Positions 18,123 through 26,335 of a stretch of 64,000 bases of DNA are shown piece after piece. This DNA comes from Nocardiopsis gilva YIM 90087. Its GTDB lineage: Bacteria > Actinomycetota > Actinomycetes > Streptosporangiales > Streptosporangiaceae. The stretch spans positions 2,604,001-2,668,000 of the forward strand of contig NZ_CP022753.1 of the NCBI RefSeq assembly GCF_002263495.1, read 5' to 3'. A program made the translations under genes and the position numbers. The notes beneath the pieces were generated by a model, which was given only the letters and a program-made list of their open reading frames with translations, ran no database searches and was not told the DNA's origin. The number at the start of each line of letters is the position of its first letter. Position 1 is the stretch's first letter.

Positions 18123-20897
18123 CTATCCGGCCAGCAGGGCGTCCAGCGGGATCAGGACTCCGGCGCCGAGCATGACGAAGCCGGTGGAGAGCAGCACGAG
18201 GAGCATGAACACCGACCCGACGACGGCCAGCCGGAAGGCGCCCAGCTGGGTGCGGGCCTTGCGTCGGCCGTTCGCCGCGGCGCGGCCGAGGAGCACCAGC
18301 ACCACACCGAGGGCGGCCGGCAGCCACCACTGCTCGGCGACCCCGCCGGGCAGCAGCCCGACAACGTACTTCGCCAGGGCGACGACGGGCTGGGTGTTCG
18401 GGCCCTCGTCGGCGCCGAACGCGACGAGCGGCTCGTACAGCGAGCGCACGGTCTCGGTCGTGGGGAAGAACCCCTCCGGTCCGCGCAGCACGCGGCCGAG
18501 CGTGTCGAGGATCCCGAGCAGCGCCGCCGGGTAGGCGAAGCGGCGGCACTTCCCGGCGCTCATCGCCCGCAGGATCTGCTTCATCGCGCGGTCGGCCCGC
18601 CGCTGCTCCTGGGAGCGTGGGACATCGGCCCCGGCGCCAGGCTGCCGACCGTAGGGGACGGGCGTGGGGGACGTCGGGCCGCCGGCGGTGCCCTTGGAGC
18701 GGATGGTGGACAGCCGCTCACGCACCCGCGCCCAGCCGCCGCCGACCGCGTCCGTGGTGCTCTGCCACCGGCCGCGCCAGCGCGCGCGGGTGTTGGCGCG
18801 TTCGAGCTCGCGCTGCGCGGTACCCGCCGCCGTCGCGGCGGGCAGGAGCAGGGAGGCGGTGACCAGCGCGGCGTTCGTGGTGACCTCGTCGGCCCGGCCG
18901 CGCAGGCCGGTGCGCCGCTGCTCGCGCCACCACGGGGCGTGCGGGGCGTCGCTGCGCCGGGAGGGGTGCCAGGACTGGTCGCGGAGCAGCCGACGGTGCC
19001 GGGCCGGAGCTTCGGGGTCGAGGACGAGTTCGGCCGCGGTCGCCCACGCCGCGTCCCACTCGTGCTCGGCGAGGCCGGTGATACCGGAGACCCCGCTCTC
19101 GTGGAGCCGGTCGGTGGCCGTCGCGACCTGCTCCATGATCAGCGGGACCTCGTGCTGGACGCGTTCCAGCAGCGCACACCGCCGGGCGCCATCGGCCCGG
19201 CAGGCGGGGTGCCCGCACCAGTGCCGGGCCGCGAGGTCGAGCGCGCCCTGCTCGATGGCGTCGCGCAGCAGCGCGTGGCGGCTCCGCTCTCCGGCGGCCA
19301 GCCCGAGCACGCCCTCGGCGCTGATCTCGTGACCCCGGTAGCGGGGCGGCATGCCGGGCACGTAGTGCGCGGCCAGCGCGCTGATCGCCAGGTGGACGAG
19401 CTCGGGGTGGGCGTCGAGCTGGGTGAGGTAGGCGCGGTCGAAGGTGTAGTCGTTGACTTCGCGGTCCAGCCAGGTGCGCAGGCTGGGCCAATGGGTGCGG
19501 AGCCAGACCTCGCCCTTGTCGCAGCGGTCGAGCAGGTCGAAGGCGAGGCTCGGCGGGTCGTCGTGGGAGACGTCGGCGAAGACGAGCGGGGCGTGGCGGC
19601 GGGCGGCGACGATCGTCGGGCGCTCACCGGAGAGCCACGCGCGGACCTCGTCGTGCCCCCAGCGCGCCGACGGGATCGGGGCGAGCAGACCGCGCGCCAG
19701 CAGCCGCCAGCGCTCGTCGGGGATGCCGGAGACGTCGATGTCGGTGGTGCGCGCGGTCAGCCAGCTCTCACCGCGCTCGGGGCGGCGGCCGGTCATCAGC
19801 TCGTGCACCATGATCCCCAGCGACCACCACGCGGCCGGGGCCTCGCGCCGCCCCTCGACGACCTCGGGTGCGGCATAGTCCTCGGTGATGGCGAGCCCGC
19901 CGTACACGCGGCTCATCGTGGCGCGGACCGCGCCGCCGAAGTCGGTGAGCGCGAACACGGGCGGGTCGAGGTCGCGGACCAGCAGGTTCTCGGGTTTCAC
20001 GTCGGTGTGGTTGTGCTGCAGCGAGTCCTGCCAGTGGTGCAGGCAGTCGGCGACGGCCGACACGATGGCCCGCGCCCGCTCCTCGGAAAGCGGGGCCTCG
20101 TCCAGAACGGACCGCAGCGAGCCCTTGGCGAAGTACTCCTGGGCCTCCCACGCCAGCTCCTCGCCCCACGAGCTGCGCGCGTACCCGTAGCCGTGGATGG
20201 CGGGGGTGTGCGGATCGGCGGCGCCCCGGGCACGGAGGCGGTCGAGCAGCTCCCGGTTGATGTCGTGTCCGGGGCGGTAGACCTTGAGCGCGACCCGGCG
20301 GCCGTCCCCGGCGCCGTCGGTGTTCCCCCGGTCGTTGGCGTTGTCGGACGCCGTTGCGCCCTCCGGAGGCGTGCGCTGGTCAACCGGTTCGGCCAGGTAG
20401 ACGATGGCCTCGCCCCCGGCCCCGATGTGTCCCCGCACGTTGTAGGCGCGGCGGAGCTCGGCCGGGATGGCGTAGTCCAGCTCGCTCGCCGGGCCGACCA
20501 CCATCCGCCCGATCAGCCGGGCGAACCATTCCAGGAGCGGGCCGAAGACGCGTCGCCACCAGGCATCAGGCCGCGCGGCGGTGCCCCGGAACGCGGCCGT
20601 CGCATCGGCGGCTCTGGCGGTGGACGTCCGAGCGCCCGTGGACGCCCCGCCGCGAGCGCCGCGCAGCACGCGGGTGCGCGGCTCCAGGGTCCGCGTCGGG
20701 TCCGAGGATCCGGCGTTCTCGGAAGACCCGCCCCCGGGGCGCAGAACCCGGGTGACCCACCGCGTCGGCCCACGCCCGGTGTCGAGCCGCGTCGTCGACT
20801 GGGCCGGCGTCGGGTCGATCCGCTGCGTGGGTGCCGCCGGATCCGGCTGATCAGGAGTGACCATCGTTGAAGGGGCGTCTTTCCGGTGCTGGACCAC
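18123..20897 (-). CDS. Membrane-anchored Ser/Thr kinase-like protein
   Basis: Large protein of 924 residues (GTG 20897; ATG 20864 gives 913). The first 135 residues are Pro/Arg/Thr-rich and probably disordered. The kinase domain follows: glycine loop GHIGAGGEAIVYLAEP, invariant Lys in RVALKVYRPG, catalytic loop HNHTDVKPENLL (HTD where HRD is usual), TDFGGA for DFG, and YAAPEVV for APE. An insert separates the glycine loop and the Lys. A helical middle part with HWCGHPACRADGARRC contains a possible zinc-binding cluster. Near the C-terminus are two or three hydrophobic segments. Asp and Lys of the catalytic loop are kept, so activity is plausible. It stands alone, between genes on both sides with unrelated roles. 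Confidence 0.8.
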   Translation of the reverse strand: MVQHRKDAPSTMVTPDQPDPAAPTQRIDPTPAQSTTRLDTGRGPTRWVTRVLRPGGGSSENAGSSDPTRTLEPRTRVLRGARGGASTGARTSTARAADATAAFRGTAARPDAWWRRVFGPLLEWFARLIGRMVVGPASELDYAIPAELRRAYNVRGHIGAGGEAIVYLAEPVDQRTPPEGATASDNANDRGNTDGAGDGRRVALKVYRPGHDINRELLDRLRARGAADPHTPAIHGYGYARSSWGEELAWEAQEYFAKGSLRSVLDEAPLSEERARAIVSAVADCLHHWQDSLQHNHTDVKPENLLVRDLDPPVFALTDFGGAVRATMSRVYGGLAITEDYAAPEVVEGRREAPAAWWSLGIMVHELMTGRRPERGESWLTARTTDIDVSGIPDERWRLLARGLLAPIPSARWGHDEVRAWLSGERPTIVAARRHAPLVFADVSHDDPPSLAFDLLDRCDKGEVWLRTHWPSLRTWLDREVNDYTFDRAYLTQLDAHPELVHLAISALAAHYVPGMPPRYRGHEISAEGVLGLAAGERSRHALLRDAIEQGALDLAARHWCGHPACRADGARRCALLERVQHEVPLIMEQVATATDRLHESGVSGITGLAEHEWDAAWATAAELVLDPEAPARHRRLLRDQSWHPSRRSDAPHAPWWREQRRTGLRGRADEVTTNAALVTASLLLPAATAAGTAQRELERANTRARWRGRWQSTTDAVGGGWARVRERLSTIRSKGTAGGPTSPTPVPYGRQPGAGADVPRSQEQRRADRAMKQILRAMSAGKCRRFAYPAALLGILDTLGRVLRGPEGFFPTTETVRSLYEPLVAFGADEGPNTQPVVALAKYVVGLLPGGVAEQWWLPAALGVVLVLLGRAAANGRRKARTQLGAFRLAVVGSVFMLLVLLSTGFVMLGAGVLIPLDALLAG

Positions 20898-21027
20898 TGG
20901 ACGAGGGGGTGCCCTCCAGATTAGGTCAGTGCCTCAAGCCCGACGCTTGAGGCGCTATGTGCGGCTTCAGCGCGCATGACCGAAACGCCGGACCAGTGAC
21001 GGAAGTGAGCGACGTGAGGGAAGGCTG

Positions 21028-21363
21028 TCACGCCCCCGCGTGCGGCGGGACCCCGAGGATCTCGCAGGCGTCCTGGTACATGCGGACGACCTCCTGGCGG
21101 ATCTCGGCGCGTTCGGTGAGCGGACGGGACCACGGGATGCGTACCTCGACCTCGGCTCCGTCCACGATGGCGACGTAGTCGCCGCCGTATCCGTCGAGGC
21201 CGGTCATCCGGGCCGCGGTGGCCGAGGGGCGGCCGCCCAGGGCTCGGCAGATGAGCAGGGTGTCCTCGGCGTGGTCGTCGTTCATGTGCTTGGTGACGGC
21301 ATGGACGACCTCGGGGGTGAACGGTGTCGCAGGCAACGGTGGTCGGTTCCTCTCCGTGATCAT
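21028..21363 (-). CDS. DUF2470 domain protein
   Basis: 111-residue protein, almost entirely one DUF2470 domain. The signature is HMNDDHAEDTLLICRALGG near the N-terminus, then MTGLDGYGGDYVAI and IPWSRPLTERAEIRQEVVRMYQ. This domain forms the C-terminal half of HugZ/HutZ-type heme proteins and also occurs alone in actinobacteria, where the role is unknown. It lies between the kinase and yceI on the minus strand with gaps of about 120 bases on both sides. Confidence 0.8.
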   Translation of the reverse strand: MITERNRPPLPATPFTPEVVHAVTKHMNDDHAEDTLLICRALGGRPSATAARMTGLDGYGGDYVAIVDGAEVEVRIPWSRPLTERAEIRQEVVRMYQDACEILGVPPHAGA

Positions 21364-21483
21364 CGGCCCTTGCGGGATCGGACGGATTATACGACGGAGC
21401 GTCGTGAAAGCTGGGGCCCGGGTGGCTGCCGCCCACCCGCCCTGCGGAGCAGTGCCTATTTCCGGTCAGTCATCAAGCGGCCA

Positions 21484-22029
21484 TCAATCGGGTTCATAAA
21501 TAAACTCGGCATCGATCTCCACCGCGACCCGATCTCCCACGACCATCCCGCCGCCGTCCATCGGCATCTCGATGTCCACGCCGAATGTCCTGCGACTGAG
21601 CTCGGTCTCGGCGTGGAAACGTGCCCGGGTGAAGCCGAAGTCGTCTGTGCTCGTGCCGTTGAACTCCATCCTCAGCTCGACCGGACGGGTCACCCCTTTG
21701 ATGGTCAGGTCGCCGTCGAGGAGGAAGGCCGCACCGTCCTGGCGGACGCCGGTCGAGGTGAAGGTCCATTCGGGGAAGGCCGCGACGTCGAAGAAGTCCG
21801 CTGAACGGATGTGGGCATCGCGTTCCCCGTTGTCGGTATCGATGCTGGTCGCGTCGATCGTGGCGCTGACCGATGAGGCGAGGGGATCGTCGTCGACTGC
21901 CAGGCTGGAGCTGAACTTCTCCATACGTCCGCGCACGCGACTGATCATCATGTGTCGGACGGAGAAACCGATTTGTGAATGTGTTGGGTCAATCTTCCAG
22001 GTCCCGGGCTTGAGGTCGAATTCGGTCAT
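21484..22029 (-). CDS. YceI family protein
   Basis: Lipocalin-like beta-barrel protein that binds isoprenoid-type lipids in characterised members. 181 residues from ATG 22029, preceded by GGGGGGAATC, a strong ribosome site. Family motifs: GTWKIDPTHSQIGFSVRHMM, VSATIDATSIDTDNGERDAHIRS (split here for length as IDATSIDT and RDAHIRSADFF), FPEWTFTST and GDLTIKGVTRPVEL. There is no signal peptide, so the product is likely cytoplasmic, unlike the periplasmic E. coli form. It is divergent from a MarR-type regulator with an inverted repeat between them, which suggests control by that regulator. Confidence 0.92.
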   Translation of the reverse strand: MTEFDLKPGTWKIDPTHSQIGFSVRHMMISRVRGRMEKFSSSLAVDDDPLASSVSATIDATSIDTDNGERDAHIRSADFFDVAAFPEWTFTSTGVRQDGAAFLLDGDLTIKGVTRPVELRMEFNGTSTDDFGFTRARFHAETELSRRTFGVDIEMPMDGGGMVVGDRVAVEIDAEFIYEPD

Positions 22030-22058
22030 GATTCCCCCCGAAAGATGACGAGATTGCA

Positions 22059-22077
22059 TGATAACAATCAGTTACCA
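22059..22077. promoter_or_regulatory. Putative MarR operator between yceI and marR
   Basis: Imperfect inverted repeat TGATAAC-N5-GTTACCA (one mismatch per arm pair), in the A/T-rich part of the divergent intergenic region, 30 bases upstream of the yceI start. Size and place fit a MarR dimer site; assignment is inferred. Confidence 0.45.
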
Positions 22078-22127
22078 CGTTGACACGTTTTTGATTCCGA
22101 GGAGGAGTCTTGCTGGTAAGGAATGAC

Positions 22128-22643
22128 ATGGCAGGGGATCCCGCGGGCAACGGAGGCCGGACTACGATGACGGCCATGGACCCGGTCGACTGGCTCGATG
22201 ACGATCAGCAGCGGATCTGGCGCAGCTTCCTGCGAACGAACTCCCTGATGAACCAGGAGCTCGACCGCGACCTGCGCCAGCGCGACGGACTGACGCTCGT
22301 CGAGTACGGCATTCTCGTGAGCCTGTCGGAGGCGGAGGGGCAGCGCGTGCGCATGCGCCACCTCGCCGACAGCGTGATCGTCTCCAAGAGCCGCCTGTCC
22401 CACCAGATCGCACGCCTGGAGCGCGACGGCTACGTGCGTCGCGAAAGCTGCTCCCAGGACCGTCGCGGCTCGTGGGCCGTCCTCACCGAGCACGGTGAGA
22501 AGGCGCTGTCGGAGGCCGCCCCCGGACACGTCGCTCGGGTGCGCGAGTGCCTGTTCGACCGGCTCACCTCCGAACAGGTCGAGCGCCTCGGCGAGATCAT
22601 GGGCGTACTGGAGGATGGGTTGCGCGAGCGCACCCGCAGGTGA
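22128..22643 (+). CDS. MarR-family transcriptional regulator
   Basis: Winged-helix repressor, 171 residues from ATG 22128 (AAGGA 5 bases upstream). ATG 22176 is an alternative: TACGAT lies 7 bases before it, as in leaderless genes, and it would give a more usual 155 residues. Motifs: WLDDDQQRIWRSFLRTNSLM (dimer helix), LTLVEYGILVSLSEAEG, then the recognition helix VIVSKSRLSHQIARLERDGY and wing ESCSQDRRGSWAVLTEHG. Divergent from yceI, it probably represses that gene and itself; the inducer is unknown. Confidence 0.9.
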   Translation: MAGDPAGNGGRTTMTAMDPVDWLDDDQQRIWRSFLRTNSLMNQELDRDLRQRDGLTLVEYGILVSLSEAEGQRVRMRHLADSVIVSKSRLSHQIARLERDGYVRRESCSQDRRGSWAVLTEHGEKALSEAAPGHVARVRECLFDRLTSEQVERLGEIMGVLEDGLRERTRR

Positions 22644-22704
22644 GATCGGCCTCCCCGCTGGGGGATTAAACCCGCTCTGCCCCTCTCAACCTGTTGAAAT
22701 CGTC

Positions 22705-22710
22705 TAGAGT
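22705..22710 (+). promoter_or_regulatory. Putative -10 box of a leaderless sseB-like promoter
   Basis: TAGAGT ends 8 bases before GTG 22719. No Shine-Dalgarno site precedes the start, so the transcript probably begins at the start codon. Confidence 0.4.
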
Positions 22711-22718
22711 CACCAGTC

Positions 22719-23432
22719 GTGACCCAACGACCCACCCTCACCGGCGCACAGAGATTTCGCGACGATGACGGCTCAGCCGATCCACAGGTAACCGAGCGGT
22801 TGGAGGCCTACTCCCGCGGCGCCATCGGGGACCGCCAGGTGCTGGCCGCACTCGGCCCCTCCCGGGTGCTGGTCCCCGTGGTCGCCGTACCCACCGAGGT
22901 CGAGGAAGGCGAGGACGGCCTCGAACGCGACAAGCAGAGTGACGTCGCCGTCCCCCTCATGATCGGCAAGGACGGCCGCAGGGGCGTCCTCGCCTTCACC
23001 TCGGTCGACGCCGTGCGCCGCTGGCGGGAGGACGCCCGCCCCGTCCCGGTCACCGCCGTCGAGGCCTGCAAGTCCGCGATCGACGAGGGAGCCGACGCCC
23101 TCGTCGTCGACGTCGCGGGCCCGATCACCTACGCGGTCCAGGGCCGGTTCCTCACGATCCTCGCCGAACGCGGGACCGTGCCCGAACCCCAGGAGGACCC
23201 CCAGGTCCTCGCGATGATCTACCGCATCACGCACACGGAGTTCGGCATCGAGCGTGTACGCATCCACAGCTCCGAACGCGCCGACATCGGTGTCCGCCTG
23301 GAGCTCGACCGCCGCGACGACGACTCGATCCGCCGCGTGGCCGACCGCCTCGCCGCCGAACTCGCCCCGCTCCTGCCCGGCGGCGTCGAACTGAGCGCCG
23401 TGGTCCGCGCGCGCCGCGGCGACGCGGACTGA
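22719..23432 (+). CDS. SseB-family protein
   Basis: 237-residue protein with an N-terminal SseB domain: RLEAYSRGAIGDRQVLAAL, then SRVLVPVVAVPTEVEEGEDG, SDVAVPLMIGKDGRRGVLAF and ALVVDVAGPITYAV. SseB proteins are enhancers of rhodanese-type sulfurtransferases or secretion-associated factors in other phyla; the actinobacterial single-domain form is uncharacterised. The C-terminal 60 residues (GVRLELDRRDDDSIRRVADRL) look like a separate small alpha/beta part. The gene is followed 14 bases after its stop by a very long palindrome. Confidence 0.78.
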   Translation: MTQRPTLTGAQRFRDDDGSADPQVTERLEAYSRGAIGDRQVLAALGPSRVLVPVVAVPTEVEEGEDGLERDKQSDVAVPLMIGKDGRRGVLAFTSVDAVRRWREDARPVPVTAVEACKSAIDEGADALVVDVAGPITYAVQGRFLTILAERGTVPEPQEDPQVLAMIYRITHTEFGIERVRIHSSERADIGVRLELDRRDDDSIRRVADRLAAELAPLLPGGVELSAVVRARRGDAD

Positions 23433-23446
23433 CCAGGCCGGGCGTC

Positions 23447-23510
23447 CGATGATCTCGGGGATATCGACCGAATGTCGGCAATTATTCGGTCGATATCCCC
23501 GAGATCATCG
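23447..23510. repeat. Long palindromic element, copy 1
   Basis: Perfect 27-bp arms (23447-23473 and 23484-23510) around a 10-base loop. The arm core is ATCTCGGGGATATCGACC. A sister copy lies at 59432-59499 and differs only by compensated base pairs in the shared stem. It is placed between sseB and the prepilin peptidase gene. There is no T tract, so it does not look like a standard intrinsic terminator. Confidence 0.9.
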
Positions 23511-23548
23511 AAACCACCCCATCGGTGGCATCGGATAGGTTCCCGTTC

Positions 23549-24462
23549 ATGCCTCCATCCCCCGATGTCGTGCTCGCCGTCGTGCTCGCGGTCGCCCTCG
23601 GCCTGGTCGGGGTCGCGGTCGGATGGGCGACGGGGCGGGTGGTGCCGCTGTTCGTGCGGCATGAGCCCGAACCAGACGACGACTCCGGGCCGCCGCCTCC
23701 CACCTGCCCGCACTGCGGTGCCGAGATCCCCTTCCTCCGGTGGCTTCCGGTACCCCGGTCGGCCGGCTTCCTCCGGCACGGGCGCTGTCCCTCGTGCCGG
23801 GCCACGGTCACGACCTCCACGGCCACCGTCTGGGCCACCGCCGCGGTCTTCGCGGGGATCGGAGCCACGGCCGGGCTGGGGCTCGGCATCACCGGGCACA
23901 GCTGGGCGGCGCTGGCCGCCCTGCTCGTCTTCGGCGCGCTCGGTGCCGTGCTCTCAGTCATCGACATCCGCGTCCACCGGCTGCCCGATGTGCTCGTGCT
24001 GCGCTCCTACCCCGTCGCCCTGCCGCTCGTCTTGGGCGGGGCGCTGGCCGCCGCGTACGTCGGCGGGCCCGCCGACCGCCTCGGAGCGGCCGACGCCGCC
24101 ACGGCCGACTCCCTGACGGGCCTGTCGAACCTCGGGGGCGTGGCCGGAGGGGTGAGCGGGGCGCTGGTCGGGATGGTCGGGCTGGCCGCCTTCTACGGCC
24201 TGCTCTGGTTCATCTACCCCGCCGGAATGGGCTGGGGCGACGTCAAGCTGTCCGGCATGCTCGGCCTCTTCCTGGGGTGGCAGGGCCTGTCCAGCGTGAT
24301 CGCGGGGCCTTCCTCGCCTTCCTGCTGTCGTCCGTCGTCGGGCTGACGCTCATGGCCCTCGGCCGCGCCACCCGCAAGACCCAGCTTCCCTTCGGCCCGT
24401 TCATGATCGTCGGTGCCCTGGCCGTCGTCCTCGTCGGAGACCCGCTTCCGCTGATCATCTGA
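23549..24462 (+). pseudogene. Prepilin peptidase (A24), frame broken once
   Basis: Aspartic membrane protease that cleaves and methylates type IV pilin-like precursors. Start ATG 23549 (GTG 23525 possible). The N-terminal zinc-type domain has CPHCGAEIPFLRW and CPSCRATV; the active-site aspartates are in VIDIRVHRLPDVL and GWGDVKLSG; several membrane segments follow. At 24304-24307 the run GGGG is one G short: reading on in frame gives an abrupt stop at 24346, whereas adding one G restores AFLAFLLSSVVGLTLMALGR through to 24462. The complete protein would be about 305 residues. A base-calling error is likely. No pilin genes are nearby; the gene stands before aroC as in other actinobacteria. Confidence 0.85.
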
Positions 24463-24530
24463 CCACCACCCGCGGCGGGACAGCACGCCCTGGTGTGCGG
24501 CGGACCCGCGGACCATGAAAAGATCGGAGC

Positions 24531-25717
24531 ATGTTGCGCTGGCTGACCGCAGGGGAATCCACGGACCGGCACTCGTCGCGATCTTGGAAGGCCTTCCGGC
24601 CGGTGTGTCCGTCACCTCCGACGACATCGCCGCCGCACTGCGCCGCCGTCGCGCCGGGTACGGCCGGGTGCCCGGATGAAGTTCGAGCAGGACCAGGTCT
24701 CCGTCATCGGGGGATCCGGCACGGCCGCACCCAGGGTGGGCCGGTCGCCGTCGAGGTGGGCAACACCGAGTGGCCCAAGTGGGAGCAGGTCATGTCCCCG
24801 ACCCGGTCCCCGCCGAGACGCTGGAGGGGCTGGCCCGCAACGAGCCGCTGACCCGGCCCCGGCCCGGCCACGCCGACCTCGTGGGCATGCAGAAGTACGG
24901 CCATGAGGAAGCCCGCCCCATCCTGGAGCGCGCCAGCGCCCGTGAGACCGCCGCCCGCGTCGCCATCGGCGAGGTCGCCCGCGCCTTCTGCCGCCAGACG
25001 CTCGGCGTGGAGATCCTCAGCCACGTCGTGTCCATGGGTCCGGTCGCCGTGCCCGAGGACGCTGCCCTGCCCGGTCCCGCCGACCTGGAAGCCGTCGACG
25101 CCGACCCGCTGCGCTGCTTCGACGCCGAGACCAGCGAGCGGATGGTGGCCGAGGTCGACGACACCAAGAAGTCCGGCGACACCCTCGGCGGCGTCGTCGA
25201 GGTGCTCGCCTACGGCCTCCCGCCCGGCCTGGGCAGCCACGTCCACTGGGACCGCCGCCTGGACGCGCGCCTGTCCGGCGCCCTCATGGGCATCCAGGCC
25301 ATCAAGGGCGTCGAGGTCGGTGACGGGTTCCGCACCGCCGCACGCCGCGGATCGGCCGCGCACGACGAGATCGAGCCCGGCGAAAGCGCTGTGGGCGTCC
25401 GCCGCCGCACCAACCGCGCCGGAGGCGTCGAGGGCGGCATGTCCACCGGCGAACCGCTGCGGGTCCGCGCCGCGATGAAGCCCATCGCGACCGTCCCGCG
25501 TCCGCTGGACACCATCGACGTGACGACCGGCGAGCCCGCCCTGGCCCACCACCAGCGCAGCGACGTCACGGCGGTTCCGGCCGCCGGTGTCGTCGCCGAG
25601 GCGATGGTCGCGCTCGTCCTGGCCGAAGCCGTCGTGGAGAAGTTCGGCGGCGACTCGGTGGCCGAGACCGCCCGCAACGCGCGCTCCTATCTGGAGACGC
25701 TGGACGCCGACGGCTAG
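24531..25717 (+). pseudogene. aroC: Chorismate synthase, frame broken four times in its first 270 bases
   Basis: Last enzyme of the shikimate pathway: EPSP to chorismate, with reduced FMN. The ATG at 24531 gives [10 protein letters not shown], then the frame is lost. Four one-base deletions in G/C runs explain everything: at 24559-24560 (CC), 24666-24668 (GGG), 24709-24713 (GGGGG) and 24796-24799 (CCCC). Restoring them yields [18 protein letters not shown], then [35 protein letters not shown] and [14 protein letters not shown], joining the intact remainder ([27 protein letters not shown]-type motif) to 25717, about 396 residues. Signature residues are conserved throughout, so the gene is probably functional and the sequence faulty. 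aroK and aroB follow. Confidence 0.92.
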
Positions 25718-25801
25718 ACCACGGCGCGAACACCTCCGCCGGCCGTGGGCCGGCGCGGGGCGACAGGACGCGGACGAGGAACGACGAGGAACAAGGGACG
25801 G

Positions 25802-26335
25802 ATGAGCACACCGATCGCGGTCCTCATCGGCTCTCCCGGCTCGGGGAAGTCCACTGTGGGCCGGGCCCTGGCCGAGCGGCTGGGCGTGGAGCTGATGGAC
25901 ACCGACGTCGAGATCGCGGCGCGCGCGGGCAAGCCCGTGAGCGACATCTTCGTGGAGGACGGCGAACCCGCCTTCCGCGCGCTGGAGCGCGAGGTCGTCG
26001 CCGAGGCGCTGGCCGCCCACCCGGGCGTCGTCGCGCTCGGCGGAGGCGCCGTTCTCGACCCGGCGACCCGCGACGACCTGTCGGGGCACCACGTGGTCTA
26101 CCTGGAGGTCGAGTTCGCCGACGCCGCCAAGCGCGTGGGCATGGACACGGCCCGCCCGCTGCTGGTCGGCAACCCCCGCACCAAGCTCAAGAAGCTGCTG
26201 GAGGAGCGGCTGCCGGTCTACCGGGGACTGGCCACGACCACGGTCCCCACCAGCGGATACCACCCGGAGGAGATCGTCGACACCATCGTCGCGTCCCTTC
26301 CCGGGCAGGACGAGCGGCAGGAGAACGCCCGATGA
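25802..26335 (+). CDS. aroK: Shikimate kinase
   Basis: Phosphorylates shikimate at O3 using ATP. 177 residues from ATG 25802; a longer in-frame start at 25745 adds a low-complexity lead and is rejected. The P-loop is [20 protein letters not shown]; shikimate-binding residues appear in [12 protein letters not shown], the E-x-x-F-R type string [12 protein letters not shown] and the GGGAV loop; the lid region has [15 protein letters not shown]. It lies 84 bases after aroC and overlaps aroB by four bases (ATGA), so the three genes form one operon. Confidence 0.95.
   Translation: MSTPIAVLIGSPGSGKSTVGRALAERLGVELMDTDVEIAARAGKPVSDIFVEDGEPAFRALEREVVAEALAAHPGVVALGGGAVLDPATRDDLSGHHVVYLEVEFADAAKRVGMDTARPLLVGNPRTKLKKLLEERLPVYRGLATTTVPTSGYHPEEIVDTIVASLPGQDERQENAR

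Noticed and set aside
18060-20870. A 936-codon open frame antisense to the kinase gene
   Set aside because: Low-complexity Gly/Arg/Val translation, no ribosome site; the kinase motifs are on the minus strand.
23740-24462. A separate gene overlapping the prepilin peptidase in another frame
   Set aside because: Only its last 50 residues are conserved, and they are the peptidase C-terminus displaced by the one-base deletion; the rest is shadow sequence.
24676-24906. Independent small genes within the aroC region
   Set aside because: They are fragments of chorismate synthase produced by the four frame breaks.
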